Shown: positions 53,075-62,934, counted from the stretch's first letter. The stretch is 64,000 nucleotides of DNA from Paenibacillus sp. cl123 (GCF_900101595.1 NZ_FMYY01000001.1:244735-308734), one strand, 5' to 3'. Notes: generated from the letters alone by a model not told the origin. Program-made: numbers and translations.

Positions 53075-53767
53075 ATGAACAAAGTGCTCGGCATTCTAGG
53101 TGTTTTGCTGCCTTTTCTCAGTATAATCTGGATGAAGGAAACGTCGATGGGCTTTATTGTCGGCGACTATCTGCTGGGTCTGCTCGGGATTCCGGCTTGG
53201 TCGAGGGGCGGGGAAAGCGGACTGCACTGGAGCGCGATTAGCGGACTCGTGCTGCTGCTCTTGGGCTGGCTTGAAGCTCGCCGATATGGCCGGACGGTAC
53301 GAAGCCGGCGTTGGTGGACCAGGTACAACGTGGTACTCGTATTGTTTTTTATGACCTATTCGACCCTTGCGGGCAAGCTTCCTTATGTATGGATGGCTGG
53401 CGCTCAAGGAGTCGAAGCAATCGGTTATTCGCCCAAAGGCTCGGAGTGCAGCTACAAATCCGAGCCTCCGCAGGAACAGGTAGTCATCGTGATGACCTGC
53501 AGCTACCGGTTGGTGAATTACAGCGGCAAGCCGGTTACATTCCTGCTCAGTCCGGATGTCAACCGCAGACTGGGCGGCGGCATGAACCTTCACGGAATTA
53601 TCAGACCGGTGGAGTTCGAGCCGTTCCGGCATACGATGGAGCCGCGTGCGGAAATGTCGTTTACGACAAGCTTCCGGAGCGGGCCGGTCGGCAGCTATTC
53701 CGGAGAAGGAAGCTTCAATCAAGTACGGTTCCTTCTCAGCTCGGAGGGCATAACGAGGCAGCTCTGA
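53075..53767 (+). CDS. Hypothetical membrane protein
   Basis: 230 residues starting MNKVLGILGVLLPF at ATG 53075 with GGGGGAGG upstream; an in-frame extension to 52946 has no SD. Three to four hydrophobic segments occupy the first 110 residues. A C-terminal soluble beta-rich domain (VVIVMTCSYRLVNYSGKPVTFLLSPDVN) follows. I do not recognise a family. It is monocistronic. Confidence 0.65.
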   Translation: MNKVLGILGVLLPFLSIIWMKETSMGFIVGDYLLGLLGIPAWSRGGESGLHWSAISGLVLLLLGWLEARRYGRTVRSRRWWTRYNVVLVLFFMTYSTLAGKLPYVWMAGAQGVEAIGYSPKGSECSYKSEPPQEQVVIVMTCSYRLVNYSGKPVTFLLSPDVNRRLGGGMNLHGIIRPVEFEPFRHTMEPRAEMSFTTSFRSGPVGSYSGEGSFNQVRFLLSSEGITRQL

Positions 53768-53784
53768 CCGGCGACAGGGCGGAA

Positions 53785-53937
53785 ATATGAAATGTCGCGG
53801 CCGGACGAAAGAGTGAGGTGCTGCGGCAGGATGAAGGAATGAAGCGCCGCGGCCGGACGAGTGAGCTGCTGCGGTCTGGATAAAGGATTAAAGCGTTACG
53901 GCCGTAAGAAGGAAGCCGCGATGCAGCCCGGATAGAG
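53785..53937 (+). repeat. Degenerate ~50-bp tandem repeat
   Basis: Three units resembling AATGAAGCGCCGCGGCCGGACG, then AGTGAG, CTGCTGCGG and GGATAAAGG. The third is the most diverged. It lies in the 495-bp gap between the hypothetical membrane protein and the fucosidase gene. Unit boundaries are approximate. Confidence 0.55.
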
Positions 53938-53971
53938 AGAGCGCTACTGGATCAAAGCTGCTTGGAGGCAG

Positions 53972-54005
53972 GCCCTTCCTTTTCCCGTCAGGGAGGGGGA
54001 AGGGC
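53972..54005 (+). terminator. Hairpin upstream of the fucosidase locus
   Basis: GCCCTTCC and GGAAGGGC, with inner TCCC/GGGA, form a stem of 12 or so pairs. Followed by TTATT only. It may end the upstream gene's transcript. Confidence 0.5.
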
Positions 54006-54084
54006 TTATTCGCATTAAGCTGCGAAGGTTCAGCGCCAGCGCCGGAACCGGCGTCAAAGCGCTGAGCCCGCAAGGGCCATGGAC

Positions 54085-54113
54085 TTGCTCCGAATGGACC
54101 GGGCGCATATACA
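54085..54113 (+). promoter_or_regulatory. Candidate promoter of the fucosidase locus
   Basis: TTGCTC at 54085-54090 and TATACA at 54108-54113 are separated by exactly 17 bp, about 150 nt before the fucosidase start. Each hexamer matches consensus at four of six positions. Confidence 0.3.
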
Positions 54114-54262
54114 AGAAAAATGTGTATTGCAGGAAGGGCAGATCCTGGACTATGCTGGACCCGATTATGCAGGCTGGGAGAGCAGTCCCTATCGTCCGCG
54201 CGGGCGATAAGCGGCTGCTGCCCGGCTGGAGCAAAGCGAAGCATGGATCGGGGGAAGAGAGC

Positions 54263-55645
54263 ATGGGACAAGAGGATACGAAGAGCCTGCCCGCCTACTG
54301 GAGCTGGTTCAAGGAAAGCCGGTACGGGGCGTTTATTCATTGGGGACCGTATGCGCAATACGCGCGCGGTGAGCAAATTTTATTCCGTGAGCATATGGAT
54401 CATCGGGAATATGCGGAGGCGGCATGCCGTTGGAATCCGCAGCATTGGGACCCGGAGCTTTGGGCTTATACGATCCGCAAGGCGGGGATGAAATATGCCT
54501 GCTTCACGACCCGCCATCACGACGGTTACTGCATGTGGGATTCGCAGTATACGAATTATTCCAGCGCCAAGCAGGCGCCGGGCCGCGACTTCGTGGCGGA
54601 CTTTGTCCGCGCCTTCCGGGCGGAGGGGCTGCGCGTCGGCTTGTATTACTCGTGGCTGGACTGGCGGATTCCGGCGTACTTCGACGGGCCGGAGAAGGAC
54701 CCGGAGGGCTGGCGGGAGATGCGCGATTACTGCCATCATCAGGTGCTGGAGCTGCTTAGCGGTTATGGGCGGATCGATCATTTTTTCTTCGACGGCGCTT
54801 GGCCACGCACTCATCGCGAGCTGCGCAGTCTGGAGTTGGTTCAGCAGATGAGGGAGCTGCAGCCGCATATTTTGATCAACAACCGGCTGGGCGTGGCCGA
54901 GGAGCTTCAAGGAGCGCATGCCGACGGAGGGGGAGGAGCGGGAGAACGCGACGATCTGGGCGACTTCGGCACACCGGAGCATCGGATCGCCGAAGACCCG
55001 AACCGGCTCTGGGAATCCTGCCAGGTGACAACCTCACGGCTGTGGGGCTATGCGGCCGGAGAGAGATGGCGTTCCGCCGAGCAGTGGCTGGATATGCTGT
55101 GCGAATGTGCGGAGACGGGGAGCAGCGGCGGCGGCAATCTGTTGTTGAACGTAGGACCGCAGCCTGACGGGCAGCTGCCGGCCGAGTTCGTAGAGCGCGC
55201 GCTTGAGGTGGGAAGCTGGCTGGATGTACATGGCGAAGCGATCTATGGAACGGATGGCGGCAGCCTGACGGAATTTGTTACCCGGGGCCGGCAGACGCGG
55301 AAGGGATGTTCTCTTTATCTGATCATCCGCTTCTGGGACGGGCGTCCGGAGATGCTGCTGCGGGATCTTCCTACAGAAGTGGCGGGTGTGACGCTGCTGA
55401 CTACAGGCCAGACGCTCCCCTACCGTCAGAATGGGGACATCCTGACGATTTTCGGCTTGCCGAAGGAACGGCCGACCCGTCTGTTCCCGGTAATCCGGGT
55501 GGAATTCACAGAACCGCCCCAAACTACGGTATGGGGGAGGGAACGGCTCTGGCAGGGCGATCCTTCGCGTATTGCGGACTGGGCGCGAACGAGAGGCACG
55601 TCCGTGTACGCGGACGGCGAACCTGGAAAGGGGAGTCAGAGATGA
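54263..55645 (+). CDS. GH29-family alpha-L-fucosidase
   Basis: 460 residues, ATG 54263 with GGGGGAAGAG upstream; an in-frame extension to 54122 lacks an SD. GH29 features are FKESRYGAFIHWGPYAQYARGEQ, KYACFTTRHHDGYCMWDS, VGLYYSWLDWR and GRIDHFFFDGAW, which holds the catalytic Asp nucleophile. Then GGGNLLLNVGPQPDGQLP. There is no signal peptide, so it acts on imported fucosides. It overlaps the SGNH gene by 4 nt (ATGA) and leads a sugar-utilisation locus. Confidence 0.92.
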   Translation: MGQEDTKSLPAYWSWFKESRYGAFIHWGPYAQYARGEQILFREHMDHREYAEAACRWNPQHWDPELWAYTIRKAGMKYACFTTRHHDGYCMWDSQYTNYSSAKQAPGRDFVADFVRAFRAEGLRVGLYYSWLDWRIPAYFDGPEKDPEGWREMRDYCHHQVLELLSGYGRIDHFFFDGAWPRTHRELRSLELVQQMRELQPHILINNRLGVAEELQGAHADGGGGAGERDDLGDFGTPEHRIAEDPNRLWESCQVTTSRLWGYAAGERWRSAEQWLDMLCECAETGSSGGGNLLLNVGPQPDGQLPAEFVERALEVGSWLDVHGEAIYGTDGGSLTEFVTRGRQTRKGCSLYLIIRFWDGRPEMLLRDLPTEVAGVTLLTTGQTLPYRQNGDILTIFGLPKERPTRLFPVIRVEFTEPPQTTVWGRERLWQGDPSRIADWARTRGTSVYADGEPGKGSQR

Positions 55646-56652
55646 TCCGGGACGAGGTTTATATTCACAATGCGGCTGAGCTGGAACCGGACCCGCGGAC
55701 CGGAGGCATATATGTGCGCCGGTTTCCGCGAGAGGTGCGTCATGCGCTGGAAGACCGGGGCCGGTGGATTTCAGAGGAAGCGAGCGGCTGCGAGCTTCGC
55801 TTCGTGACGACGGCGAAGACGATTCGCGTAAGCCTGTGCATCCCTGAATGCGACGGAGAAATATTCGTCTACAAGGGCGGCCTGTTTCATTCCCAGCACC
55901 GGCTGCAGGCAGGCCAGTTCCGGACGCTGCAGCTGGAGGAACCGGTAAGGCCGAATCAGACCGATCGCGCGCAGCTGCTGCAGTCCGGCTTCGCGCCGGA
56001 GGTATGGCGCATTTGCCTCGGCCGCTACACTTGCGTTTGGGGCGGGGTGCAAGCTTTCGGACACCCGGTCCGTCCGCCGCAGGCAGACGAAATGCCGCAG
56101 CTGCGCTGGCTCGCTTACGGGTCCTCCATCACCCATGGATTGTATAACCATCCGATGACCTACATTCATCAAGCTGCCCGGCATCTGGGAGCCGATGTGA
56201 TGAATAAGGCGCTTAGCGGCTCCTGCCTGATCGAAAAGGAGGCAGCCGATTTTCTGGCGGCGGCGGACGACTGGCAGATCGCCACGCTGGAGCTGGGCGT
56301 CAATATGCGGGGCCGGTTTACCCCGGAGCAGTTCCTTGAGCGCTCCGCCTATCTGCTGGACCGTATCCGGGCCCGGCATCCGGACAAGCCGTTGTTTCTG
56401 ATCACGATCTTTCCGAACTTCGCGACATTCGCCGATAATGAAGTGACAGAGACGGATTTGCGTTATAATGACATGTTGAGGGAGCATGCGCATCGTCTGA
56501 ACGACCCGCAGCTGCATGTTATTGAGGGAAGCCGGGTGCTTGACGACTTCTCTGGGCTGTCGGTCGACCTGGTGCATCCGAGCGAATACGGCCATGTGCG
56601 GATGGGCTGTAACTTGGCTGGCTTGATGAAGCAAGCTCTGAATAACGCCTGA
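55642..56652 (+). CDS. Two-domain SGNH/GDSL hydrolase
   Basis: 336 residues starting at the ATGA overlap with the fucosidase. The first 150 residues form a beta-sandwich-like domain (RFVTTAKTIRVSLCIPECDG). The second holds SGNH blocks: LAYGSSITHGLYNH (Ser), NKALSGSCLIEKE (Gly), ATLELGVNMRGRF (Asn) and SVDLVHPSEYGH (Asp, His). This layout resembles carbohydrate acetylesterases of Paenibacillus. It probably deacetylates fucose-containing oligosaccharides before or after fucose removal. Confidence 0.88.
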   Translation: MIRDEVYIHNAAELEPDPRTGGIYVRRFPREVRHALEDRGRWISEEASGCELRFVTTAKTIRVSLCIPECDGEIFVYKGGLFHSQHRLQAGQFRTLQLEEPVRPNQTDRAQLLQSGFAPEVWRICLGRYTCVWGGVQAFGHPVRPPQADEMPQLRWLAYGSSITHGLYNHPMTYIHQAARHLGADVMNKALSGSCLIEKEAADFLAAADDWQIATLELGVNMRGRFTPEQFLERSAYLLDRIRARHPDKPLFLITIFPNFATFADNEVTETDLRYNDMLREHAHRLNDPQLHVIEGSRVLDDFSGLSVDLVHPSEYGHVRMGCNLAGLMKQALNNA

Positions 56653-56694
56653 TCGGCCGGCATGAAGCGATAGTAGGAGAGAGGGGGATGCTTC

Positions 56695-58953
56695 TTGCAA
56701 AAAAAATGGTTGTATCGTCTGATTATGTCCTACATCCCGATCTTTTTTGCGGTCGTGTTCTGCCTGATGCTGTTGTTCTTCATGACGATGAGCGATCTGG
56801 TCCGCAAGCAGTCGGTGCAGGCAAGCGGCGTGTTCGCCTCCCAGGTTATGCAGATTGTGGACTCCACGCTGAAAAATATCGATACCGCCGCCAGCAAAAG
56901 CCTGCTGCTGAACGAGAAAATAGCCGGTTACTTCAACAGCAGCGGGCCTCAGGCTACTTATGCCTATTATGAAGTGACCGAAGTGCTGCTTGATTTTATG
57001 ACCCAGGTCGGGCTGGTTGATTCCATTTATTTGTACCGGGAATCGGATGGAAAAGTGCTGATGCAGCATTTTTCCTCCGAGCTGGCGGAATTCGGCGACC
57101 GCGCCTTCATCGCGGAGGCGATGAAAACGCCGGGCAGTCTGATGTGGAGCGATATTCGGCAATTTGCGCTCTTCGATACGCCCGATACGTCCAAGCGGGT
57201 AGTATCGCTTGTCAAGAAAGTGCCGTATTATTCGGGCGAGCAAGGCTTGATCGTCGTCAATATCAGAACGGATTCGCTGCACGCCTTGATCAGGGAGATG
57301 AGTCTGGACGGCGTCTCGTCCTTATGCATGACCGACGGCCGCGGCAGCAGCTTCGAAGGTTCCGACCGCACATGCCCTTCCGGCAGCGGAGAGCAGGGCA
57401 ACGTGATGGAGCTGCAGTCCGATTACAGCAGCTGGCATCTGCGGATCGGGATGAAGCAGGCCGGGTTGTTTACTTATGTTTCGGCCTTTTCTTACGTCTG
57501 GTTTGCCCTTGGCTTCGTGGCGATTGCCGGCGGTATGCTGGCGATGACCTACATCAGCCACCGCCATTACCGGCCGCTCGAGCAGGTGCTGCGCCGGATT
57601 CACGCCTTCGCCGACAAGCGAAGCAGCTTAGCGCGCCGCGAAGCGGCGGAGGATGAGTTTGCATTTATCGATAAATCGCTGGAAAGTCTGATCGAGCACA
57701 CGAATAATTATGACAAGCTGCAGGCCGAGGGAAAGCTGTACCGCCGGGTGCAGCTGTTCAACGAACTGATGGACGGGTCGCGTGCCTGGTCCATGGAGCA
57801 GTTGAAGAGAGAGCTTAGACAGGTCGGCTTGAACGGGGACTTCGATGGTTTGGCGGTCGGGCTTGTGGAGATCGATTATTATGCGCCTTTCGCCGAGCAG
57901 TACTCCCCGTCCGACCAGTCATTGTTCAAATTCACGCTGCGCAGCGCCGTTCAGGAGATTGCCGAAGCGGAGAATGAGCAGCTTTGGACGGAATGGGTAG
58001 CCCCGAATCGGCTTGGTCTGATCTACCGGCTGGAGGGGACCGGCAAGGAGCGCCAGCAGCTGCTTAAGCTGAAGCAGCTTGCGGAGCGGGCACGCGTATG
58101 GGTCGGGCAATATCTGAAGTTTACGGTCACTATCGGAATGAGCGAGCCCGTCAAGCGAGGAGAGGAATTGCCTGCCGCGTTCCATCAGGCTGCTGCCGCC
58201 GTCGAGCGCAAAATCTCGTTTGGTCCCAATCAGGTCTACGTCTATGAGGCGCACTGGGCGCAGACGGCTTCGAACCGCGGACATGACGTGCTGCTGCAGG
58301 AGATGCGGGAGACGGCGCAGCTGTACCGGCTGGGAAACCCGGATTGGGAGCTTCTGCTGGAGCAAACTTGCCGGACGATGGCCGCCGGTCTGTACACTCG
58401 CGAGGACTTGACCGGCTTGATCCGGATCTTCAAGTCCGAGATCAACCGCGAGATGCAGGAGCTGCCTCAGGAATCGCTGGGACAGTGGCAGGCAAGCGGC
58501 TGGAGCCGGCTGAGCGGCATGCCGGAGGAATTCGAATGGATCGGTGACGCTCGCGAGCTTCTGCACCCGCTGCTTCAGGACGCTCAGCAGCAGCTTCAGA
58601 GCTTGCGGATGAATCGCCAGCAGTATATGCTGGCTTCCGAAGTTCGCAATTATATCGCCGGGCATTACGCCGATCAGGAGCTGTCGCTGTCTCATCTGAG
58701 CGAAGCGTTCGATATGAACACGAAAACCTTGAGCCGTATATTCAAGGAAGAAATTGGCGAGAAGTTCGTCGATTATTTGGCCCGGGTGCGGATCGAAAAA
58801 GCGAAGCAGCTGCTGGAGGAGACGAATGAACCGGTCCAATCGATCGCCGAGAAAATCGGGTATTTGTACCCGATGTCGTTTATCCGCGTCTTCAAGAAGC
58901 TGGTCGGCATGACGCCCGGCGATTATCGCAAGGAAATGGAGCATAGGAAGTAA
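56695..58953 (+). CDS. Membrane-bound sensor with AraC-type DNA-binding domain
   Basis: 752 residues starting at TTG 56695 (GAGGGGG upstream). A membrane segment (MSYIPIFFAVVFCLMLLFFM) and an extracytoplasmic Cache-like sensor domain run to about residue 260, followed by a second membrane segment (FALGFVAIAGGMLAMTY). The cytoplasmic linker leads to a C-terminal AraC HTH: LSLSHLSEAFDMNTKTLSRIFKEEIGEKFVDY, VQSIAEKIGYLYPMSFIRVFKKLVGMTPGDYR. It lacks kinase and receiver domains, so it is a one-component membrane-tethered regulator. It probably controls the permease genes downstream. Confidence 0.9.
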   Translation: MQKKWLYRLIMSYIPIFFAVVFCLMLLFFMTMSDLVRKQSVQASGVFASQVMQIVDSTLKNIDTAASKSLLLNEKIAGYFNSSGPQATYAYYEVTEVLLDFMTQVGLVDSIYLYRESDGKVLMQHFSSELAEFGDRAFIAEAMKTPGSLMWSDIRQFALFDTPDTSKRVVSLVKKVPYYSGEQGLIVVNIRTDSLHALIREMSLDGVSSLCMTDGRGSSFEGSDRTCPSGSGEQGNVMELQSDYSSWHLRIGMKQAGLFTYVSAFSYVWFALGFVAIAGGMLAMTYISHRHYRPLEQVLRRIHAFADKRSSLARREAAEDEFAFIDKSLESLIEHTNNYDKLQAEGKLYRRVQLFNELMDGSRAWSMEQLKRELRQVGLNGDFDGLAVGLVEIDYYAPFAEQYSPSDQSLFKFTLRSAVQEIAEAENEQLWTEWVAPNRLGLIYRLEGTGKERQQLLKLKQLAERARVWVGQYLKFTVTIGMSEPVKRGEELPAAFHQAAAAVERKISFGPNQVYVYEAHWAQTASNRGHDVLLQEMRETAQLYRLGNPDWELLLEQTCRTMAAGLYTREDLTGLIRIFKSEINREMQELPQESLGQWQASGWSRLSGMPEEFEWIGDARELLHPLLQDAQQQLQSLRMNRQQYMLASEVRNYIAGHYADQELSLSHLSEAFDMNTKTLSRIFKEEIGEKFVDYLARVRIEKAKQLLEETNEPVQSIAEKIGYLYPMSFIRVFKKLVGMTPGDYRKEMEHRK

Positions 58954-58960
58954 ACGATCT

Positions 58961-58994
58961 AAAAAAAGGCTGCGCCTGGGCGCAGCCTTTTTTC
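58961..58994. terminator. Intrinsic terminator
   Basis: AAAAAAAGGCTGCGC-CTGG-GCGCAGCCTTTTTT directly after the AraC-type gene. It separates the regulator from the transporter operon. Confidence 0.93.
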
Positions 58995-59204
58995 GGCATA
59001 CTGGGAGTTGCAGTCAGAGCTATATCGGCCAAGACGGGCATGCGAGCCGATAAACGGCTTCCGCAGCTATCTTCAGAAATCTTAGCAGCCTTTGTCCGGT
59101 ATACGAGAAAACTGAATATTGCCCCGTGCGGCGCCCTCCCCTAAAGTGAGTGACAGGCAATAGCTCAGACACAGCAACAGGAGCGAAGAGAGGGGAATAC
59201 CTGC

Positions 59205-60170
59205 ATGCAATCGGAACAGGCGGGAAGCGTAAGGCAAGGAGGCAGCGCGGCGCTGCCGGCGGGGAAGCGGTCGTCGCAGCTCAGCCGCCGCTTCAAGCAA
59301 AATGTACCGCTGTGGATCATGTTCATCCCGGTGGCGGTCTTTTATATCGTATTCAAATACACGCCCATGCTTGGGCTGGTCATCGCCTTCAAAAACTATA
59401 CGTTTTATGAAGGCATATGGGGAAGCGCCTGGACGGGCCTGCAAAACTTCGAGCATCTGTTCACGCAGGCCCAGTCGGTGCAGATCATCCGCAATACTTT
59501 GCTGCTCAGCGTCTTAACGGTGTTCGTAGGCTTTCCGTTCCCGATTATGCTGGCGATCATGATGAATGAAGCGCGCAAAATGTGGTTCAAGCGCACGGTG
59601 CAGACGCTCGTCTATCTGCCTCATTTCTTCTCCTGGGTCATCGTCGGCGGGATCGTCGTTACCTTGTTCTCGCAAAGCGGCGCGGTCAATGCGCTGGTGG
59701 AGAAGCTGACCGGCGAGGCGTATCCGTTCCTGTTCCGCGAATGGTCGTGGATCGCGGTTTTTCTCGGCTCAGGCATCTGGAAGGAGGCAGGCTTCAGCGC
59801 CATCATTTATTTGGCGGCCTTGACGACGATCGATCCGAGTCTGTATGAAGCGTCCAGTATGGACGGCGCAGGCAAGTGGAAGCAGCTGTGGCATGTGACG
59901 CTGCCGGGCATCAGCTCCACGATTGTGCTTATGCTGATTTTGGCGATGGGACGGGTGATGGAGGTCGGTTTCGATCAGGTGTATGTCTTGCAAAATTCGA
60001 TCGTCGCCAACATATCCGAGGTTATCAGCACCTTTATCTATCAGATCGGTCTACAGGGAGGACAGTTCAGTCTTACGGCGGCGCTTGGCTTGTTCGAGTC
60101 GCTTGTCGGCCTGGTGCTTGTCTTGATCACGAATGCGATCGCCAAACGATTTAACAAAGGGCTCTGGTAG
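59205..60170 (+). CDS. LplB-type carbohydrate ABC transporter permease
   Basis: 321 residues, ATG 59205 with GAGAGGGG upstream. The hydrophilic N-terminus is followed by VPLWIMFIPVAVFYIVFKYTPMLGLVIAFKNYTFYEGI, the LplB-type signature. The EAA loop is YEASSMDGAGKWKQLWHVTLPGI. It is paralogous to the permease at 3062. It is the first gene of a three-gene importer operon here, with the YtcP-type partner and a binding lipoprotein. Confidence 0.93.
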   Translation: MQSEQAGSVRQGGSAALPAGKRSSQLSRRFKQNVPLWIMFIPVAVFYIVFKYTPMLGLVIAFKNYTFYEGIWGSAWTGLQNFEHLFTQAQSVQIIRNTLLLSVLTVFVGFPFPIMLAIMMNEARKMWFKRTVQTLVYLPHFFSWVIVGGIVVTLFSQSGAVNALVEKLTGEAYPFLFREWSWIAVFLGSGIWKEAGFSAIIYLAALTTIDPSLYEASSMDGAGKWKQLWHVTLPGISSTIVLMLILAMGRVMEVGFDQVYVLQNSIVANISEVISTFIYQIGLQGGQFSLTAALGLFESLVGLVLVLITNAIAKRFNKGLW

Positions 60171-60187
60171 GAAGGGAGGATGCTTAT

Positions 60188-61063
60188 ATGAAATCAACCG
60201 CAAGCGAAAAGCTGTTTTACGGCATCAACTATGTGCTGTTGGCCATAGTGGCCCTACTCTGTCTGCTTCCCCTGGTTCACCTGGCTTCCGTTTCCCTCAG
60301 CGGCAAGGATGCGGTGCTGTCCGGCTTCGTCTCCTTTTGGCCGGTCGAGGCCACCAAGGAATCTTATGAGATGCTGTTCGCCGGGACGCCCGTTGTCCGC
60401 GCCTTTATGAACAGCGTGACGATCACCGTCGTCGGCGTGGCGCTAAGCATGGTATTCACGATATTCGCCGCCTACCCGCTGTCGCGCAAAGTATTTTTCG
60501 GGCGTCGGTATTTGACGCTGGCGATTGTGTTCACCATGCTGTTCCAGGGCGGCTTGATTCCGACCTATCTGGTCATCAAGCAGCTTGGGCTGATCGACTC
60601 CTACGGCTCTCTCTGGCTGCCGGGGCTGGTCAGCACGTTCAATATGCTGATTATGCGTTCATTTTTCGAAAACATCCCCGAGGAGCTGGAGGAGGCGGCG
60701 CGCATCGACGGAAGCGGAGAATGGAGACTGCTGCTGCGCATCGTGCTGCCGCTGTCGCTGCCGATGCTGGCGACGATCGCTTTGTTCTACGGGGTGCATT
60801 ACTGGAACTCGTTCTTCAACGTGCTGATCTACATGAACAGTCCCGAGAAATACAACCTGACGGTGCTCATTCAGCAGATGGTGCGAAGTCAGGCCGTACT
60901 TCAGGAGCTGAATGCGATGAATGCGGAAGACGTGGCCAACGTGACGCCGGAAGGAATCAAGGCTGCGGGAATTATGGTTATGATCATCCCGATGCTGATC
61001 GTGTACCCGCTGCTGCAAAAGTATTTCGTCAAGGGGGTGATGATCGGCGCGATCAAGGGATAG
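60188..61063 (+). CDS. YtcP-type carbohydrate ABC transporter permease
   Basis: 291 residues, ATG 60188 with GAAGGGAGG upstream. Six membrane segments, the EAA-type loop LEEAARIDGSGEWRLLLRIVLPLS and the ending KYFVKGVMIGAIKG match the family and the paralogue at 4043. It pairs with the LplB-type permease 17 bp upstream. No ATPase gene is present. Confidence 0.93.
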   Translation: MKSTASEKLFYGINYVLLAIVALLCLLPLVHLASVSLSGKDAVLSGFVSFWPVEATKESYEMLFAGTPVVRAFMNSVTITVVGVALSMVFTIFAAYPLSRKVFFGRRYLTLAIVFTMLFQGGLIPTYLVIKQLGLIDSYGSLWLPGLVSTFNMLIMRSFFENIPEELEEAARIDGSGEWRLLLRIVLPLSLPMLATIALFYGVHYWNSFFNVLIYMNSPEKYNLTVLIQQMVRSQAVLQELNAMNAEDVANVTPEGIKAAGIMVMIIPMLIVYPLLQKYFVKGVMIGAIKG

Positions 61064-61156
61064 CCGGGAGCTGTCCGATTGCAGGCTGGCTGGAACCGAT
61101 GGAGAGGCAGTAAACTGAATGTAAGGAAGAGGAACATCCGGGGAGGTCTTGATCAC

Positions 61157-62806
61157 ATGTTCAAGAAGATGAGAAGAAATAAAGCCGGGGCGGTTTCGGC
61201 CATTCTGGCGCTGGCGCTTATGGCGGCGGGCTGCAGCGGAACCGGCGGCAAGCCGGCGGACACGGCGGAAGCCGGAGACAAGGGCGCCAAGACGGAGGAA
61301 AAGCGCGGCTCGATCACCGTTTCGCTGTACGACCGCGGCACAGTACCCGCCGAGGAAGGCACGATGGACAACAACCGCTGGACCAAGTGGGTTAATGAGA
61401 AAGGGCCGGCCGATGTCAAATATATGACCGTACCGCGGTTCGAGTCGCTGCAAAAGTATAATGTCATGTTCGCCTCCGGCTCTGCGCCCGATTTGATCTT
61501 CGAATTCGACACCGCTTACCATGGCCAGCTGTACAGCCAGAAGCAGCTGATGCCGCTCGATGATCTGATTGCGAAGCATAGCACGACCTACAAGGCGATG
61601 CTGGAGCAGTACCCGGCGCTGAAGAAAGCCGGCACGATGCCGGACGGCAAGCTGTACACGGTTGGCCGCCCGATGCAGCTCGCGCCGCAGCATTATTTGT
61701 TCGTGCGGGCGGATTGGCTGAAGAAGCTGAACCTGAAGACGCCGACGACGCCGGAGGAACTGCTTGAGGTAGTCAAGGCATTCACGCTCAACGATCCGGA
61801 CGGCAACGGCAAGGCGGACACGCAGGGCATCGGTCTGAGCTTTGTATCGGGCATTATTTTGAACAATATGTTTGGCACCGGCTTCACCCTGTTCGGCACG
61901 GATCAATACCCTTGGTACGTGAAGGACGGCAAGGTCGTCCATGACTGGGAGCGGCTGAAGGCGGCGCTTGACTACCAAAAGCAGATCTATGAGGGCGGCT
62001 ATGCGGACAAAGACTTCGTGACCGACAAAAACGGCGAGAAGCAGAAGCAAGCGTGGATCACCGGCAAGCTGGGCATCTACGGAGGCAATGGCGCAGATGT
62101 CAACACGTATGCCGCGCTGAAGAAAAATGTGCCGGATGCCGAGGTTATTCCGATCGCTCTCCCGAAAACGGAGTTCGGCCAGTTCAGTCCGACGCTGAGC
62201 AACCCGATCCAGATGACGGGGATGGTCAATGCGGCGGCGAAGGACCCGGTGTCAGTCATCAAAATGATCGATTTCATGGCGTCGGAGACATTCACCCATA
62301 CGATCGAATACGGTATCGAGGGGCAGCACTGGAAGGTCAGCGCAAACGGCTGCCCGGAGCCGATCGACGCGGAGAAAAACAAGAAGGAACGCGATTACAA
62401 CCGCGACATGAACATGCTGTTCCCGCTGCTCGGCAAATGCTACGGGCTGGCCAACAAGCCTAATCCGTCGGCTACCGACAAAGAAATGATCGAAATTATT
62501 AATCAGGCCAAGACAGCCTACATGGACCAAAGCCGTCCGATGGTCGGCATTACGCAGAAAGCTTATCTGCCGATTCTCCCGCAGGATCTGGCGCAGATCA
62601 ACAACAACTCCAACAAGACGATTCTGGATCTGGCGCTCAAGGCGATCGTCAGCGGCAAATCCTACACCGTCGACCAGTTCCTTCAGGAAGCGAAGGCAGC
62701 CTGGGAAAAGGCGGGCGGAGCCAAAGTCGACGAGTTTTATGACAAGTGGTACCAGGAGAACAAGGGAACGGCTATTCTGATGGACGATATTTATAAAATG
62801 AAATAA
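61157..62806 (+). CDS. Extracellular solute-binding lipoprotein (sugar ABC importer)
   Basis: 549 residues, ATG 61157 with GGGGAGG upstream. A signal peptide with lipobox LMAAGC places the acylated Cys near residue 24. The family 1 binding-protein fold is recognisable (FESLQKYNVMFASGSAPDLIFEFD, ADWLKKLNLKTPTTPEELLEVVKAFTLNDPDGNGKADTQGIG). The Asp-rich D-P-D-G-N-G-K-A-D loop is the calcium-like site common in this group. It delivers an oligosaccharide to the two permeases upstream. The nearby GH29 suggests a fucosylated ligand. Confidence 0.94.
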   Translation: MFKKMRRNKAGAVSAILALALMAAGCSGTGGKPADTAEAGDKGAKTEEKRGSITVSLYDRGTVPAEEGTMDNNRWTKWVNEKGPADVKYMTVPRFESLQKYNVMFASGSAPDLIFEFDTAYHGQLYSQKQLMPLDDLIAKHSTTYKAMLEQYPALKKAGTMPDGKLYTVGRPMQLAPQHYLFVRADWLKKLNLKTPTTPEELLEVVKAFTLNDPDGNGKADTQGIGLSFVSGIILNNMFGTGFTLFGTDQYPWYVKDGKVVHDWERLKAALDYQKQIYEGGYADKDFVTDKNGEKQKQAWITGKLGIYGGNGADVNTYAALKKNVPDAEVIPIALPKTEFGQFSPTLSNPIQMTGMVNAAAKDPVSVIKMIDFMASETFTHTIEYGIEGQHWKVSANGCPEPIDAEKNKKERDYNRDMNMLFPLLGKCYGLANKPNPSATDKEMIEIINQAKTAYMDQSRPMVGITQKAYLPILPQDLAQINNNSNKTILDLALKAIVSGKSYTVDQFLQEAKAAWEKAGGAKVDEFYDKWYQENKGTAILMDDIYKMK

Positions 62807-62934
62807 GAGCATCCTTCATACCGGCATGCAAGTCGGCATCAGGTCTAAGCGGGAGGCGGTCTTCACGGAACGCTTCCCGACTTAGCGACTTACAGCTTAG
62901 CGGCTTAGGCCAAATCGGAAAAAGGTGGGATATG

